DNA of 64,000 nt, from positions 248,001-312,000 of the forward strand of contig CANMRM010000003.1 of NCBI GenBank assembly GCA_947500295.1, given 5' to 3'. Every line of letters begins with the position of its first letter. Position 1 is the stretch's first letter. The notes under the pieces are model-generated. The model was given only the letters and a program-made list of their open reading frames with translations, did no database searches and had not been told where the DNA came from. The translations under genes were made by a program, and so were the position numbers. Of the stretch, positions 34,351-42,914 are shown piece by piece. This DNA comes from an uncultured Kordiimonas sp. (GTDB lineage Bacteria; Pseudomonadota; Alphaproteobacteria; Sphingomonadales; Kordiimonadaceae).

Positions 34351-34960
34351 GGCGGCGGGTTTGGAGCATCAGGAAAAGACCCCCGAGCTTGATGATGTCC
34401 TTGAAAGCCTCGCCATTAAAAAGAATAGGCTTATGGGCGACATTGAAAGGCCGTGCAGGTGCGGCTGCACAGGTGAAACCAAGCAGCGCTCGGAAGATAG
34501 TCATGAGCGGTGCATGTCCCTTCGCCGCGAAATCAGAGGTGCAAACACCTCCCGTTGGAAAGCCCGAAAAGACCTGCATGACTATACGAAGGTGTTTGAA
34601 GCTGCAGCCCGCCGGTTTAGTCGCCGATTTGACGGTGAGCAAGGGCTGTCTTTCAGCCTGGATTTTGCCAACTTGGCAAGAAGTATGGTGGGACTTATAA
34701 GGCGGGCATCACCCTCGGGCTGGCCGTCTACCGCCGCTGATGTGGTCAGCATTATCCGGAAGTTGAAAAACTATAACGGTAATTTTGCCCGAGAATACGA
34801 ACGGTTTGCCAGACCATATCTCAGCCGGATTGATCGCCTGAGAGGAACCGTGGACCATTTGGAAGATAATTTTCGCGGCCTCGTGGATGACTATAAACAA
34901 AGCTGTAGAGGGCCATTGGCGTCCAGTGACTTCAACCGACCCTCGGACTTGTCGTATTAG
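34241..34960 (+). CDS. Cassette effector 3: targeting module plus helical domain
   Basis: The 239-residue protein has the module at residues 8-36 (FETPRDFERMLRDAG, FSRSRAKAITAKGF). The rest is strongly helical, with an unusual cysteine knot C72-x-C74-x-C76 (PCRCGCTGE) and a further Cys near residue 89, suggesting metal or disulphide binding. The helices (KARKDLHDYTKVFEAAARRFSRR, REYERFARPYLSRIDRLRG) resemble neither effector 2 nor the protease extension. Convergent with partner gene 3, stop codons 20 bp apart. Confidence 0.75.
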   Translation: MSIGTESFETPRDFERMLRDAGFSRSRAKAITAKGFRAAGLEHQEKTPELDDVLESLAIKKNRLMGDIERPCRCGCTGETKQRSEDSHERCMSLRREIRGANTSRWKARKDLHDYTKVFEAAARRFSRRFDGEQGLSFSLDFANLARSMVGLIRRASPSGWPSTAADVVSIIRKLKNYNGNFAREYERFARPYLSRIDRLRGTVDHLEDNFRGLVDDYKQSCRGPLASSDFNRPSDLSY

Positions 34961-34979
34961 GTAGGCGCAAGGTTAGCCC

Positions 34980-35744
34980 TTAATAAGGACTGTCATTTTC
35001 TTCTCGTTGCTGCTCTTCCCAATTCTTCCAGTAGGGGAGTACAACAACCGCCCATCCCGGTAGCCTGGTTGGGTCTATGTCAGGCGTGCAGCCTGTGGGT
35101 GGGGCGTCCAGCATGCCTTCTGCCAAATAGCGTTGAAAGCTCAAGAGTTGATCCAGAGGAACCGACAGGATGAAGTCTGGTTCATCAGGCGCATTTTCGA
35201 CTGCGTCCCGGTATTTCAGTGCTCCGTCGCCGCTGACCCAGAAAGTTTTGATAAGATCAGTTTCCGCCTCGATAACATATCTCTTTTGGTAAACATCTTG
35301 CATGAGCGGATGAAAATAGCTGCTGCTACTTTGGGAAAAGCTTGTTGCCAAGGTGTTTCTGGCTTCCTTGCCGAGTGTAATTGCAACATTCATACGCCAT
35401 GTGTCTAAATCAAAAGATTGAATACAGACCGAGCGATAGTCTTCTTTCTGAAACTCGACTACAGGATCCAGCAGATAAAATCCGAGGCGGTGGTATTTGG
35501 GACTGATGCTAAAATCGTCCATGAAGGTGGATTTTACTTCGTAAAAGGTGCCGTAGCTGTTGCCTAACTCGCTGTAGTATTCCGCATCTTCCGGCAACTC
35601 TTCAAGAGAAGCAGAAATCGTAGCATTCCAGTCATACAGCCAGTAGAGAGCGGATGTTGGTCCCAACTGAATGTACAAAAACAGCAGGCCGGCAAGAGGG
35701 GCAGCCAAAAAGCCGATGACACCGCCTATAAGATACTTTTTCAT
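34980..35744 (-). CDS. Membrane-anchored periplasmic partner protein 3
   Basis: The 254-residue protein has an N-terminal TM anchor (MKKYLIGGVIGFLAAPLAGLLFLY) like partners 1 and 2, a central Cys (DYRSVCIQSF), the V-x-I-x5-R-x2-L segment (NVAITLGKEARNTLA), DEPDFILSV and a C-terminal Cys (PPTGCTPD). These shared positions across otherwise divergent proteins indicate common descent and a possible disulphide. GGAGAG precedes the start, and the LexA box at 35783 is 39 bp upstream. Confidence 0.72.
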   Translation of the reverse strand: MKKYLIGGVIGFLAAPLAGLLFLYIQLGPTSALYWLYDWNATISASLEELPEDAEYYSELGNSYGTFYEVKSTFMDDFSISPKYHRLGFYLLDPVVEFQKEDYRSVCIQSFDLDTWRMNVAITLGKEARNTLATSFSQSSSSYFHPLMQDVYQKRYVIEAETDLIKTFWVSGDGALKYRDAVENAPDEPDFILSVPLDQLLSFQRYLAEGMLDAPPTGCTPDIDPTRLPGWAVVVLPYWKNWEEQQREENDSPY

Positions 35745-35782
35745 CAGAACTCTCCATCTCGATTTCGTTCAAAACGCAGAAA

Positions 35783-35797
35783 GAACAAAAAAAGAAC
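35783..35797. promoter_or_regulatory. LexA (SOS) box
   Basis: GAACAAAAAAAGAAC fits GAAC-N7-GAAC exactly. It lies between partner gene 3 (minus) and the ubiquitin-like gene (plus). TATAAC at 35808-35813 could be a -10 element for the latter. Confidence 0.82.
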
Positions 35798-35871
35798 ATT
35801 CTTGACATATAACCCCAAAAGTTGCGAGGGTGCAACTGCTATGCGTTGAAGGCACAAGAATGGAGGGGTTG

Positions 35872-36180
35872 ATGAAAAAAGGTATTTTTGCTGCGCTACT
35901 GGCGATTGGAGTTATGGCAGGCCCGGCGATTGCCGCCAATGACCATGTTTTTGTTGTGTATGAGGGCAACAAGGAGCGGCTGCGCAACCTTGACCTGGAG
36001 GCAATGTCGGTCTGTGCCTTGAAATCCCGGGCAGCTGCGATGTTTGGTTTGAGTGTGCGGCGCTTTGACCTGCGGCTCAATGGTCGCAAGCTGGATGACC
36101 GCAGAACGCTTGCGGAAGACAATATATACAGCGGCCGGACCATTTCCGTGGTGCCGGTGGGTAGCACGACCCAATGTTGA
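35872..36180 (+). CDS. Exported ubiquitin-like (beta-grasp) protein
   Basis: The 102-residue protein has a signal peptide (residues 1-22, ending AIAAN) and a ~72-residue domain with clear ubiquitin-type order: VFVVYEG, a helix LEAMSVCALKSRAAAMFGL, then RRFDLRLNGRKLDDRRTLAEDNI and GRTISVV. The NGRKLDDRRTLAEDNI stretch aligns with the AGKQLEDGRTLSDYNI region of ubiquitin. It ends GSTTQC with no Gly-Gly, so conjugation is unlikely. GGAGGGG precedes the start. It lies under a LexA box next to the cassette array. Confidence 0.75.
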   Translation: MKKGIFAALLAIGVMAGPAIAANDHVFVVYEGNKERLRNLDLEAMSVCALKSRAAAMFGLSVRRFDLRLNGRKLDDRRTLAEDNIYSGRTISVVPVGSTTQC

Positions 36181-36227
36181 TTGCTGCCTGATAACTACCG
36201 TAACGGGCTATTGGCCCATAGGTTTTC

Positions 36228-36253
36228 AAACCCGGCTTTTGCCGGGTTTTTTT
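36228..36253 (+). terminator. Rho-independent terminator
   Basis: AAACCCGGC-TTTT-GCCGGGTTT, 9 bp perfect stem with a 4-nt loop, then T's. It isolates the SOS-controlled array from the capsid gene. Confidence 0.92.
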
Positions 36254-36391
36254 ATTGGCTGGCTCTGCCATCCGGTGTGAGGCCGGGGCAGGGGTGGCTT
36301 GTGGCCCAACGCGTCTGCGCGAGGCAGGCATTTGGCCTTTTAAAGCGCTGGCTTTTGCCGGCATCCACGTAAAACAGAAAGGACAAATGTC

Positions 36392-37489
36392 ATGGAAATG
36401 ACTGACCTGAAGGTGGCGATTGATGATTACACTGACGCTGCTGAAACCGGCATCCTGGGCCTGAAGGACCGGCTCGATGCCATCGAGACCAAAATGGCAC
36501 GGCCAGACTATATTGATGGTTCTCATGCCTTTGATGGCGCTGACGCCGTGGAGCACAAACACGCGTTTCTGGATGGGTTCATCACCAAAGGCGATGACAG
36601 CCTGTTGAAAGACCTGGAGGCCAAAGGCCTCTCCACAGCTGTGGGCGGCGACGGCGGTTATGCCGTGCCAACGGTGATTGACAGCGAAATTGAGAAGCAG
36701 CTCAGAGACCTGTCGCCGATGCGCTCGATCTGCAAGGTCAAGACGATAGAGACGTCTAACTACAAACGGCTCGTGAACACAGGCGGTACGGCCTCCGGCT
36801 GGGTCGGTGAAGCTGACGCTCGCGCTGAGACGGCGACACCGTCGCTTGCAGAGGTTGCGATCACGCCGGGCGAGATTTATGCCAACGCTGCCGCGACGCA
36901 GCGCGCGCTTGACGACATGCAGTTTGACGCCGAGGCCTGGCTCACGGAAGAAGTGGCCGAGGAGTTCGCTGTGCAGGAAGGCGCTGCTGTTATTGCTGGT
37001 GACGGAGTGAACAAGCCACAAGGCTTTCTGACTGAAGTCAGCATTGGCAAGGTGAAAACCGGTGTGGCTGGTGCGTTTCCGGCTTCGGACCCATCCGACA
37101 TTCTGGTGGACCTTGTGCATGCACTAGGGCCGCGGTACCGGCAGGGTGCGAAGTTCGTGATGAACAGCGCCACGCTGGCCGAGATCCGGAAAATGAAAGA
37201 TGCCGACGGCAATTTCATCTGGCGCCCGGGCCTGATTGAAGGTCAGCCCGATATGCTCTTGGGCTATCCGGTGGTGGAAGCCGAAGACATGCCGGACATA
37301 GCCACAGACTCGCTTTCGATTGCGTTTGGCAACTTTGAACGCGGCTACACTATCGTGGAGCGCATGGGTACCCGCGTGCTTCGTGACCCCTATACCAGCA
37401 AACCCAACGTGCTCTTTTACGCGACCAAGCGCATTGGCGGCGCGGTAGTGAATGCGGACGCGATCAAGCTCCTTGAGTTTGCCGTTTAG
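36392..37489 (+). CDS. HK97-fold major capsid protein
   Basis: The 365-residue protein resembles the RcGTA g5/HK97 gp5 family. It has an N-terminal helical delta-like region (residues ~1-70, removed by the prohead protease in the family), then DGGYAVPTVIDSEIEKQLRDLSPMRSICKV, GGTASGWVGEADAR, AITPGEIYANAAATQRALDD, INKPQG-type segment GVNKPQGFL and the C-terminal IAFGNFERGYTIVERMGTRVLRDPYT. It builds the icosahedral shell. AAAGGA precedes the start, and its own terminator follows. Confidence 0.95.
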   Translation: MEMTDLKVAIDDYTDAAETGILGLKDRLDAIETKMARPDYIDGSHAFDGADAVEHKHAFLDGFITKGDDSLLKDLEAKGLSTAVGGDGGYAVPTVIDSEIEKQLRDLSPMRSICKVKTIETSNYKRLVNTGGTASGWVGEADARAETATPSLAEVAITPGEIYANAAATQRALDDMQFDAEAWLTEEVAEEFAVQEGAAVIAGDGVNKPQGFLTEVSIGKVKTGVAGAFPASDPSDILVDLVHALGPRYRQGAKFVMNSATLAEIRKMKDADGNFIWRPGLIEGQPDMLLGYPVVEAEDMPDIATDSLSIAFGNFERGYTIVERMGTRVLRDPYTSKPNVLFYATKRIGGAVVNADAIKLLEFAV

Positions 37490-37523
37490 GCCAGCCGGTC
37501 AAGACACCATCAAATCATTGAAG

Positions 37524-37547
37524 GCGGGGCGAGCCCCGCTTTTTTTT
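37524..37547 (+). terminator. Terminator after the capsid gene
   Basis: GCGGGG-CGAG-CCCCGC (37524-37539) followed by eight T's. Partial termination here would set a high capsid to fibre ratio. Confidence 0.88.
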
Positions 37548-37575
37548 GTCCTCACACTCACCAAGGGGCTTTCCC

Positions 37576-40500
37576 ATGCTCGCAAACAGGGTTCGTGAAT
37601 TTACGCTGACGGCTGGTACCGGCGACATTACGCTTGCTGGCGCATTGCCCGGCCACATAGCATTCGCCGATGGCTTCGCAGTGGGTGACAGCGTTACGTA
37701 TGTTATTGAGGATGGAGATGACTATGAAATCGGCACCGGTACACTGACCGCGGCCGACACACTACAGCGCACGACCGTTGGCGAAACGCTCGTGGGCGGC
37801 ACGTATGACAAAGCGAACCCGGCACCGATTTCATTATCGGGAAATGCGCGTGTTTATTGCGCGGCGACGGCCGACTTTCTTCTTGATCCCACACTTGAAG
37901 CGGACACGATCCTGGAGCAGACGCCGGACGGTGGTGTAACCGTCGATAATGTGCTGCTGAAGGATGGTGGCGGAACATTTATCAACCCTGTCGTTTCGCA
38001 GGGTGCGGCCGGGCCATTTGACGCGCATGTTGTCGAGGACACAATGACGGGCACCATTCCGGTGCACTGGCAAAAGCAGGCGACAAGCTATATTTTGCAG
38101 GCTGGCGGGGTAGGTAACCTGGCCACCTTTGACCTTTCCAATTTGGCGCTCGATATCGCTGGTGCCTTGCGCGGTCAGGGGCTTGAGCTCACCGGTAGCG
38201 TTGGGCAGGTCACGGCGAGCGCCGCGATTGCGCAGCTTGATTTTGATTTTCCTGAGAGCGCGGGTGCTGACCGCGTTTTCCGGCTTGGTCGTTTGACCGA
38301 TCTCGCGGGTGGCGCGCTGAGCTTGCGACTGTTCAAGGGCGACGGCACTGCGACGTTTGGCGCTGAGCTTACCGGTGATGGTAACATGACGCTCACCGGA
38401 GCGGCCTCAATTGCGGACGGGCTCAACATCAACGGCGGCAATAGTCTGCATAGTGCTGACTATGGAAACCTTTTGATCGGCGATCTTGCGGGCGGCAATA
38501 GTGGGATCACCATTCAAGCGCCGATCACTGGTCGCAGCGGCATCGCCTTCAGTGATGGTAACACGACAAGTGTGGCCAGCCGTCAGGCGCGCTTCGACTA
38601 TTCGCATGCGCTTGATCGTTTCGAGTGGCTGACCAGTGACGGCTTGAGGGCGACGCTATCCGGCACACTCCTTGATGTGCAGGTTGATGCCACTTTTGCG
38701 GCTGACGTTTTAATTGGTAGTGGCGTCTCGTCGCCTGTTGATGCTCTTCATGTTGCCAGTTCTGCGGGTGGCGGTGACGTACCACGTCTTAGATTTACTA
38801 ATGACGGCACCGGCCACACGGCAGCAGACGGAGCCATTGTAGGGATTTCAAATACTAGCGATTTTGATATTTTTAACTATGAGTCGAATGGCTCTATTCG
38901 ACTTGGTGTCGGCAGTGGGATTGGATTGACCATAGACAATACCAACGCCACCTTCTCGGGCGAGATCAACGCCAATGCAGGCTCAAGCGCCTTTTCCGCA
39001 TCCGGCGCGGCTGGCGTTGCGATGCTGGTTGCCGCACCTGATCAAGTAGCCGCAAATGGTTTGGAATATGGTGCAATCTCTTGGACACCCGCAGGCAGTG
39101 GCGCTGGCGCGTCACCTCGCGTTGCGTTCGGTCCTGTACAACAGAGCATTGACAGTGATGTGCTGGGCTTGAATTTCTATGTGCATCCAAGTGCAGTCAA
39201 CGCGGACCCGATGGAGCTTGCGCTCACTCTAAATGCAAACAAGTCTGCGGTCTTTGCTGGCGATGTTACAGTTCCTAACGGTAGTGCATTTAACGTTGGT
39301 GGCGCGACGGATACTCTAATAGGCTCACTTAGGAACAATCTCGGCGTTCTTGAGTTGCTGGCCGATGGAACCAGAGATATTCAGATCGGTGGCAGTACCG
39401 GTGGAACTGCTATTGCGATTGATACCAGTGACAGAAGTGTGGACTTCGCCAGCGATATTGTGACCGGTGGTCTAATTCGCGGCGGTGCTGACACCGATAC
39501 CCTAATCGTGGCGGCGGGCACCTCTACAGGTTTTGGGGGTAATGTACTTTTCTATGGCGCAGCTGACCCTACTGCCGGTGGGGATACCAGTTTCAGAAGT
39601 GGCTCAAATCCTTGGCTGTACCACGATGTGAGCTTTTCAACCGCTACACTCAGCGCGGACTTAGATGTAGCGGGGGATATGCTCATTTCGCAGGACGATG
39701 GCACAGGCGCACTATTAGACCTTTTCCGTCATGATGTATCAATCACATCCGGCGACATCATTGGGCTGATCAGTGCGACCGGGTATGACCTGAGCACAAA
39801 AACAGAAGGCGGCAGAATTGAATTTGAAGCTGCTGCCGATTGGGACGGTGCGACGCCCGGATACTCCGCCACCAACATACTTTTCTATACCCAAAGCAAT
39901 ACTGGCACGGACCAGATCGCGGCTGGCCCTGTTCTATCACTAGAGGCAGATGGGAGGGCAAATTTCCACGGCAATACACTACAGGGTGTGCCATCAGTTA
40001 TTCGCGGAACATCGGGCAATGAACTGGTGGTGTCCGGTGGGAGCGACTGGAATGCAGGCGGTGGGATAACCTTGTATGGTGAAAACCATTTATCCCAAGC
40101 CAACGACATAGAACTTCGTACGGGCATAACAACACGTTTACAGTGGGATTACAGCGCTAACTATTGGGATTGGCATAATCATGATCTCGTAAACGTTGGC
40201 AAACTCACGGTCGACGGCGGCGCAAAAATCAGCATTCAAAACCAAGTCGATGGCGGGTCTGGTCAAGGAATTTTTCTTTGGGATACCAGCAATACTGGCT
40301 ACGGGATTTATATGGCGTCACCGGGCGCGAATAAATCGTTGTCTGATGGCATAGCCTGTACGCCCTTCAGTGGCGGTGCCGGTGTTAGCACCCGCATCAG
40401 GGTCAGCGACGTGGCCAATCAAAGTCTAATATTTGAAAACAGTTCCGAGCAATGCCTGATGGAACTGACAGCGAGCACCGGCGACCTATACACGCGAGGC

Positions 40501-40833
40501 GATATCAATGTCGGCGGCAGCTTCAATCTCGGCACACCTACCGAACTGACGATTTCGGGTGGCGCGATTTCGGTCACAAAAAGCTACCACAAGGTTGATA
40601 CCGAGGCTGATGCGGCGACCGACGATCTCGTGACAATCAATGGTGGGAACGTTGGTGACAGGATTGTATTGAGCTCAACCTCAAGTGCGAGAGCGATCAC
40701 CCTCAAAGACATCACCAGCGGGGGTAATTTGCAGATTGCAGGAGATTTCTCGCTAGGCAATCCCGCCGACACAATTGAACTGATCTTTGATGGTTTCAAC
40801 TGGCTTGAAATCAGCCGCTCGAACAACGGGTAA
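37576..40833 (+). CDS. Very large head- or tail-fibre protein
   Basis: The 1085-residue protein begins with the fold common to phage virion-attached fibre heads (ANRVREFTLTAGTGDITLAG, YVIEDGDDYEIGTGTLT, TLQRTTV, ISLSGNARVYCAAT). The rest is a long Gly/Ser/Thr/Asp-rich beta-repeat shaft with phrases such as DVLIGSGVSS and SGEINANAGSS. The C-terminus (DRIVLSSTSSARAITLKDI..FDGFNWLEISRSNNG) looks like a tail-spike tip. Placed right after the capsid gene rather than the tail, it may be a head spike for host binding. AAGGGG precedes the start. Confidence 0.72.
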   Translation: MLANRVREFTLTAGTGDITLAGALPGHIAFADGFAVGDSVTYVIEDGDDYEIGTGTLTAADTLQRTTVGETLVGGTYDKANPAPISLSGNARVYCAATADFLLDPTLEADTILEQTPDGGVTVDNVLLKDGGGTFINPVVSQGAAGPFDAHVVEDTMTGTIPVHWQKQATSYILQAGGVGNLATFDLSNLALDIAGALRGQGLELTGSVGQVTASAAIAQLDFDFPESAGADRVFRLGRLTDLAGGALSLRLFKGDGTATFGAELTGDGNMTLTGAASIADGLNINGGNSLHSADYGNLLIGDLAGGNSGITIQAPITGRSGIAFSDGNTTSVASRQARFDYSHALDRFEWLTSDGLRATLSGTLLDVQVDATFAADVLIGSGVSSPVDALHVASSAGGGDVPRLRFTNDGTGHTAADGAIVGISNTSDFDIFNYESNGSIRLGVGSGIGLTIDNTNATFSGEINANAGSSAFSASGAAGVAMLVAAPDQVAANGLEYGAISWTPAGSGAGASPRVAFGPVQQSIDSDVLGLNFYVHPSAVNADPMELALTLNANKSAVFAGDVTVPNGSAFNVGGATDTLIGSLRNNLGVLELLADGTRDIQIGGSTGGTAIAIDTSDRSVDFASDIVTGGLIRGGADTDTLIVAAGTSTGFGGNVLFYGAADPTAGGDTSFRSGSNPWLYHDVSFSTATLSADLDVAGDMLISQDDGTGALLDLFRHDVSITSGDIIGLISATGYDLSTKTEGGRIEFEAAADWDGATPGYSATNILFYTQSNTGTDQIAAGPVLSLEADGRANFHGNTLQGVPSVIRGTSGNELVVSGGSDWNAGGGITLYGENHLSQANDIELRTGITTRLQWDYSANYWDWHNHDLVNVGKLTVDGGAKISIQNQVDGGSGQGIFLWDTSNTGYGIYMASPGANKSLSDGIACTPFSGGAGVSTRIRVSDVANQSLIFENSSEQCLMELTASTGDLYTRGDINVGGSFNLGTPTELTISGGAISVTKSYHKVDTEADAATDDLVTINGGNVGDRIVLSSTSSARAITLKDITSGGNLQIAGDFSLGNPADTIELIFDGFNWLEISRSNNG

Positions 40834-40986
40834 CTGCTCAAAGCCGAGCTTGTCCAGAAGGTATCTTTTCAGGCGCGAACGGTCTTCAGGAAAATCCGTT
40901 TTTTATCAGCGCTTCAGCAGCGCTGAACAACCTCTGTGTGCTCAATATGAGGCACAGCATAACTGCCACTAAATGGAGTATGTATC

Positions 40987-41166
40987 ATGGCAAACAAACA
41001 GATAAAAACCCCCTCGCTCACTGCCGATCAGGCAAAAACCACCCTGTATTTTCTCCAGCGAGCAAACCTTCAGGGCAGCGAAATGCCTGCCTATGTCGAC
41101 GTTTTCAATACACTCAGTTCAATTGCCGGAGAGGCTGTGTCAAAGCCGGTTCAGGACAACTCGTGA
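40987..41166 (+). CDS. 59-residue phage protein
   Basis: A small gene with GGAG eight bases before ATG encodes a soluble, helical 59-residue protein (LTADQAKTTLYFLQRANLQGSEMPAYVDVFNTLSSIAGEA). It sits between the fibre gene and the connector genes, same strand. Its role is unknown; a fibre chaperone or trimerisation aid is a guess from position. Confidence 0.6.
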   Translation: MANKQIKTPSLTADQAKTTLYFLQRANLQGSEMPAYVDVFNTLSSIAGEAVSKPVQDNS

Positions 41167-41222
41167 GATCAACCGCGATGTTGCTCGCGTTAAGACAAGA
41201 ATAGCCTGAAAGCGGAATTGGT

Positions 41223-41477
41223 ATGCTCGTAGGAACTCAATCTCTTGCTGGCGGCGCAATCGCCGGTCCTCTCCTGCGGGAGCAACGGCTGACTTTGGCG
41301 GCCAGGGCTCTTCAGGTCCTGGGATCTTTTCCCACTGCCGAAGTGGCCGCCAGCTCTGGCTATGCGTCCAGCAGAAGGCTGCATATCAACTCCCTAGAGC
41401 GCAGACTTTCTGTCAACCGCAGGAACAATGTTTCTGCGCTCGTGCAGCACAATCACCAGCAGGAGGTCCAGCCATGA
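41223..41477 (+). CDS. Hypothetical 84-residue phage protein
   Basis: Ends with ATGA overlap onto the next gene at 41474, the usual sign of translational coupling. The protein is helical and basic (RLTLAARALQVLGSF, SRRLHINSLERRLSVNRRNN). No family is recognised and the ribosome site is weak, so the start is uncertain. Confidence 0.5.
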   Translation: MLVGTQSLAGGAIAGPLLREQRLTLAARALQVLGSFPTAEVAASSGYASSRRLHINSLERRLSVNRRNNVSALVQHNHQQEVQP

Positions 41478-41926
41478 CACCAGGCGAAATAATGCTGTTC
41501 AGGTCAGCGGCCAAGGGTATTTTGTGCGGGACACTTCCAAGCCTGAGCAATACCGATCTTACTGCGCATATGTTGAAAGCTTCCGCATCACCTGACATCT
41601 CCTCGCATCAAACCCTCGCGGATCTGGGTGCGCATGAGGTTCTCAGCGGCGGCGTTGGCCCCAAGGCTGTTACAGGCCTGCAGGTCCTTGATGGGGTTGG
41701 CGAAGAGCTCATTCTAAAAACCGACCCGATTATTTTTGGCGACCCCGTCACAACACCACCTTTTCGGTATTTGGTGCTGGCATATGGTCTGCCGGCTCAG
41801 GCACCGAACACCAAGGCGTTGCTTGCATACGCAGACCTGTCAACCGAGGGCGGCGCCCTTGAAGTCGTTAGGGGCGCTCTTGAATTCAACACAGACGCAG
41901 GCGGTTGGATCAGGTTGATTTACTGA
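41474..41926 (+). CDS. Hypothetical structural-type phage protein
   Basis: The 150-residue protein contains VTTPPFRYLVLAYGLPAQAPNTKALLAYADLST and ends GGWIRLIY, phrases like those of minor virion (fibre/decoration) proteins. AGGAGG lies just upstream of the ATG. Translationally coupled to the previous gene. The exact role is unknown. Confidence 0.6.
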   Translation: MTPGEIMLFRSAAKGILCGTLPSLSNTDLTAHMLKASASPDISSHQTLADLGAHEVLSGGVGPKAVTGLQVLDGVGEELILKTDPIIFGDPVTTPPFRYLVLAYGLPAQAPNTKALLAYADLSTEGGALEVVRGALEFNTDAGGWIRLIY

Positions 41927-41980
41927 TCACTGCGGCTCAATGCATCCACGAATTGTGACCAACTTCCAGAAACAGGATCA

Positions 41981-42265
41981 ATGATGGTTATTTTCCCCAA
42001 GGATCCATCAAGCAATGTCGATTTCAGCTTCGACTGGGCCGATTGGCTGCTTGAAGGCGAGACAATTACCGAGGCCGGCTGGATAATAGTGCCAAATGAC
42101 TCAGCAGCCCCGACACTGAGCGGCGCCACAGTGACGGGTGACGTTACGGGTGTTTTTGTGGCCGGAGGACGTGTCGGTGCCCGTTATCGATTGACGTGCA
42201 ATGTTCAAACAAGTGATGGCCGGGTCGCAGACCGCAGCCTGGTGCTGCGCATAATGGAGCAATGA
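41981..42265 (+). CDS. Ig-like phage structural protein (BppU/neck-type)
   Basis: The 94-residue protein is one beta-sandwich: DFSFDWADWLLEGETITEAGWIIV...GDVTGVFVAGGRVGARYRLTCNVQTSDGRVADRSLVLRI. This pattern is common in small phage fibre or neck proteins near the connector genes. It overlaps the connector gene by ATGA. Confidence 0.68.
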   Translation: MMVIFPKDPSSNVDFSFDWADWLLEGETITEAGWIIVPNDSAAPTLSGATVTGDVTGVFVAGGRVGARYRLTCNVQTSDGRVADRSLVLRIMEQ

Positions 42266-42912
42266 AAATGCGGATCGTGCTTGCAGAAAAGCCTATTGTC
42301 GAACCGGTTTTGCTCGCTGAAGCCAGAGAACATCTCCGTATTGACGGGGAGGCCGAGGATACCAAGCTCGCCTCTCTTATTACCAGTGCCCGGGCAATCG
42401 TCGAGGCTTGGACTGGATTGGTGCTGATTACGCGGTCAGCTGACATTTATCTGGATCACTGGCACGACCGCAGAAATCAGAATTGTATGTCGAGGCCGAC
42501 AGTCATTGTTGGAACGACAGCAGAGTTTTCGGCTCTGGAGAATTCGGTTCAGCTGCCGCTTCGACCTGCACAATCCATCACTTCCATAAGCGTGTTGGAC
42601 GACCAGTCTGTCGAGACCGTCTGGGACGCGGCTCACTATTATTTCCAGGACGGGATGTCGCCCACGTTGTCACTTCGAAGCCAGACTGCCTGGCCTTCAC
42701 CACAACGGCCGGTTGATGGCATCAGAATCTCCGTGGTTGCCGGTTTCGGAGACAGCTGGAATGACGTGCCTGACGATATCGTGCAGGCACTTCTGAATGT
42801 GACAACATTTTTGTATTTCAATCGAGGTGATGAAGCGGCGTCCGTTGGTCATGTTTTGAAGTCAAGCGGTGCTAAAACCCTGCTAAGTCCCTACAGGCTG
42901 GTGAGGGTTTGA
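42262..42912 (+). CDS. Head-tail connector protein (gp6-like / GTA g6)
   Basis: The 216-residue protein starts with the typical PVLLAEAREHLRIDGEAEDTKLASLITSARAIVEAWTG and ends with the helical VPDDIVQALLNVTTFLYFNRG. This is the gp6/gp15-type connector family that binds under the portal. Coupled at both ends. Confidence 0.88.
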   Translation: MKMRIVLAEKPIVEPVLLAEAREHLRIDGEAEDTKLASLITSARAIVEAWTGLVLITRSADIYLDHWHDRRNQNCMSRPTVIVGTTAEFSALENSVQLPLRPAQSITSISVLDDQSVETVWDAAHYYFQDGMSPTLSLRSQTAWPSPQRPVDGIRISVVAGFGDSWNDVPDDIVQALLNVTTFLYFNRGDEAASVGHVLKSSGAKTLLSPYRLVRV

Positions 42913-42914
42913 CG

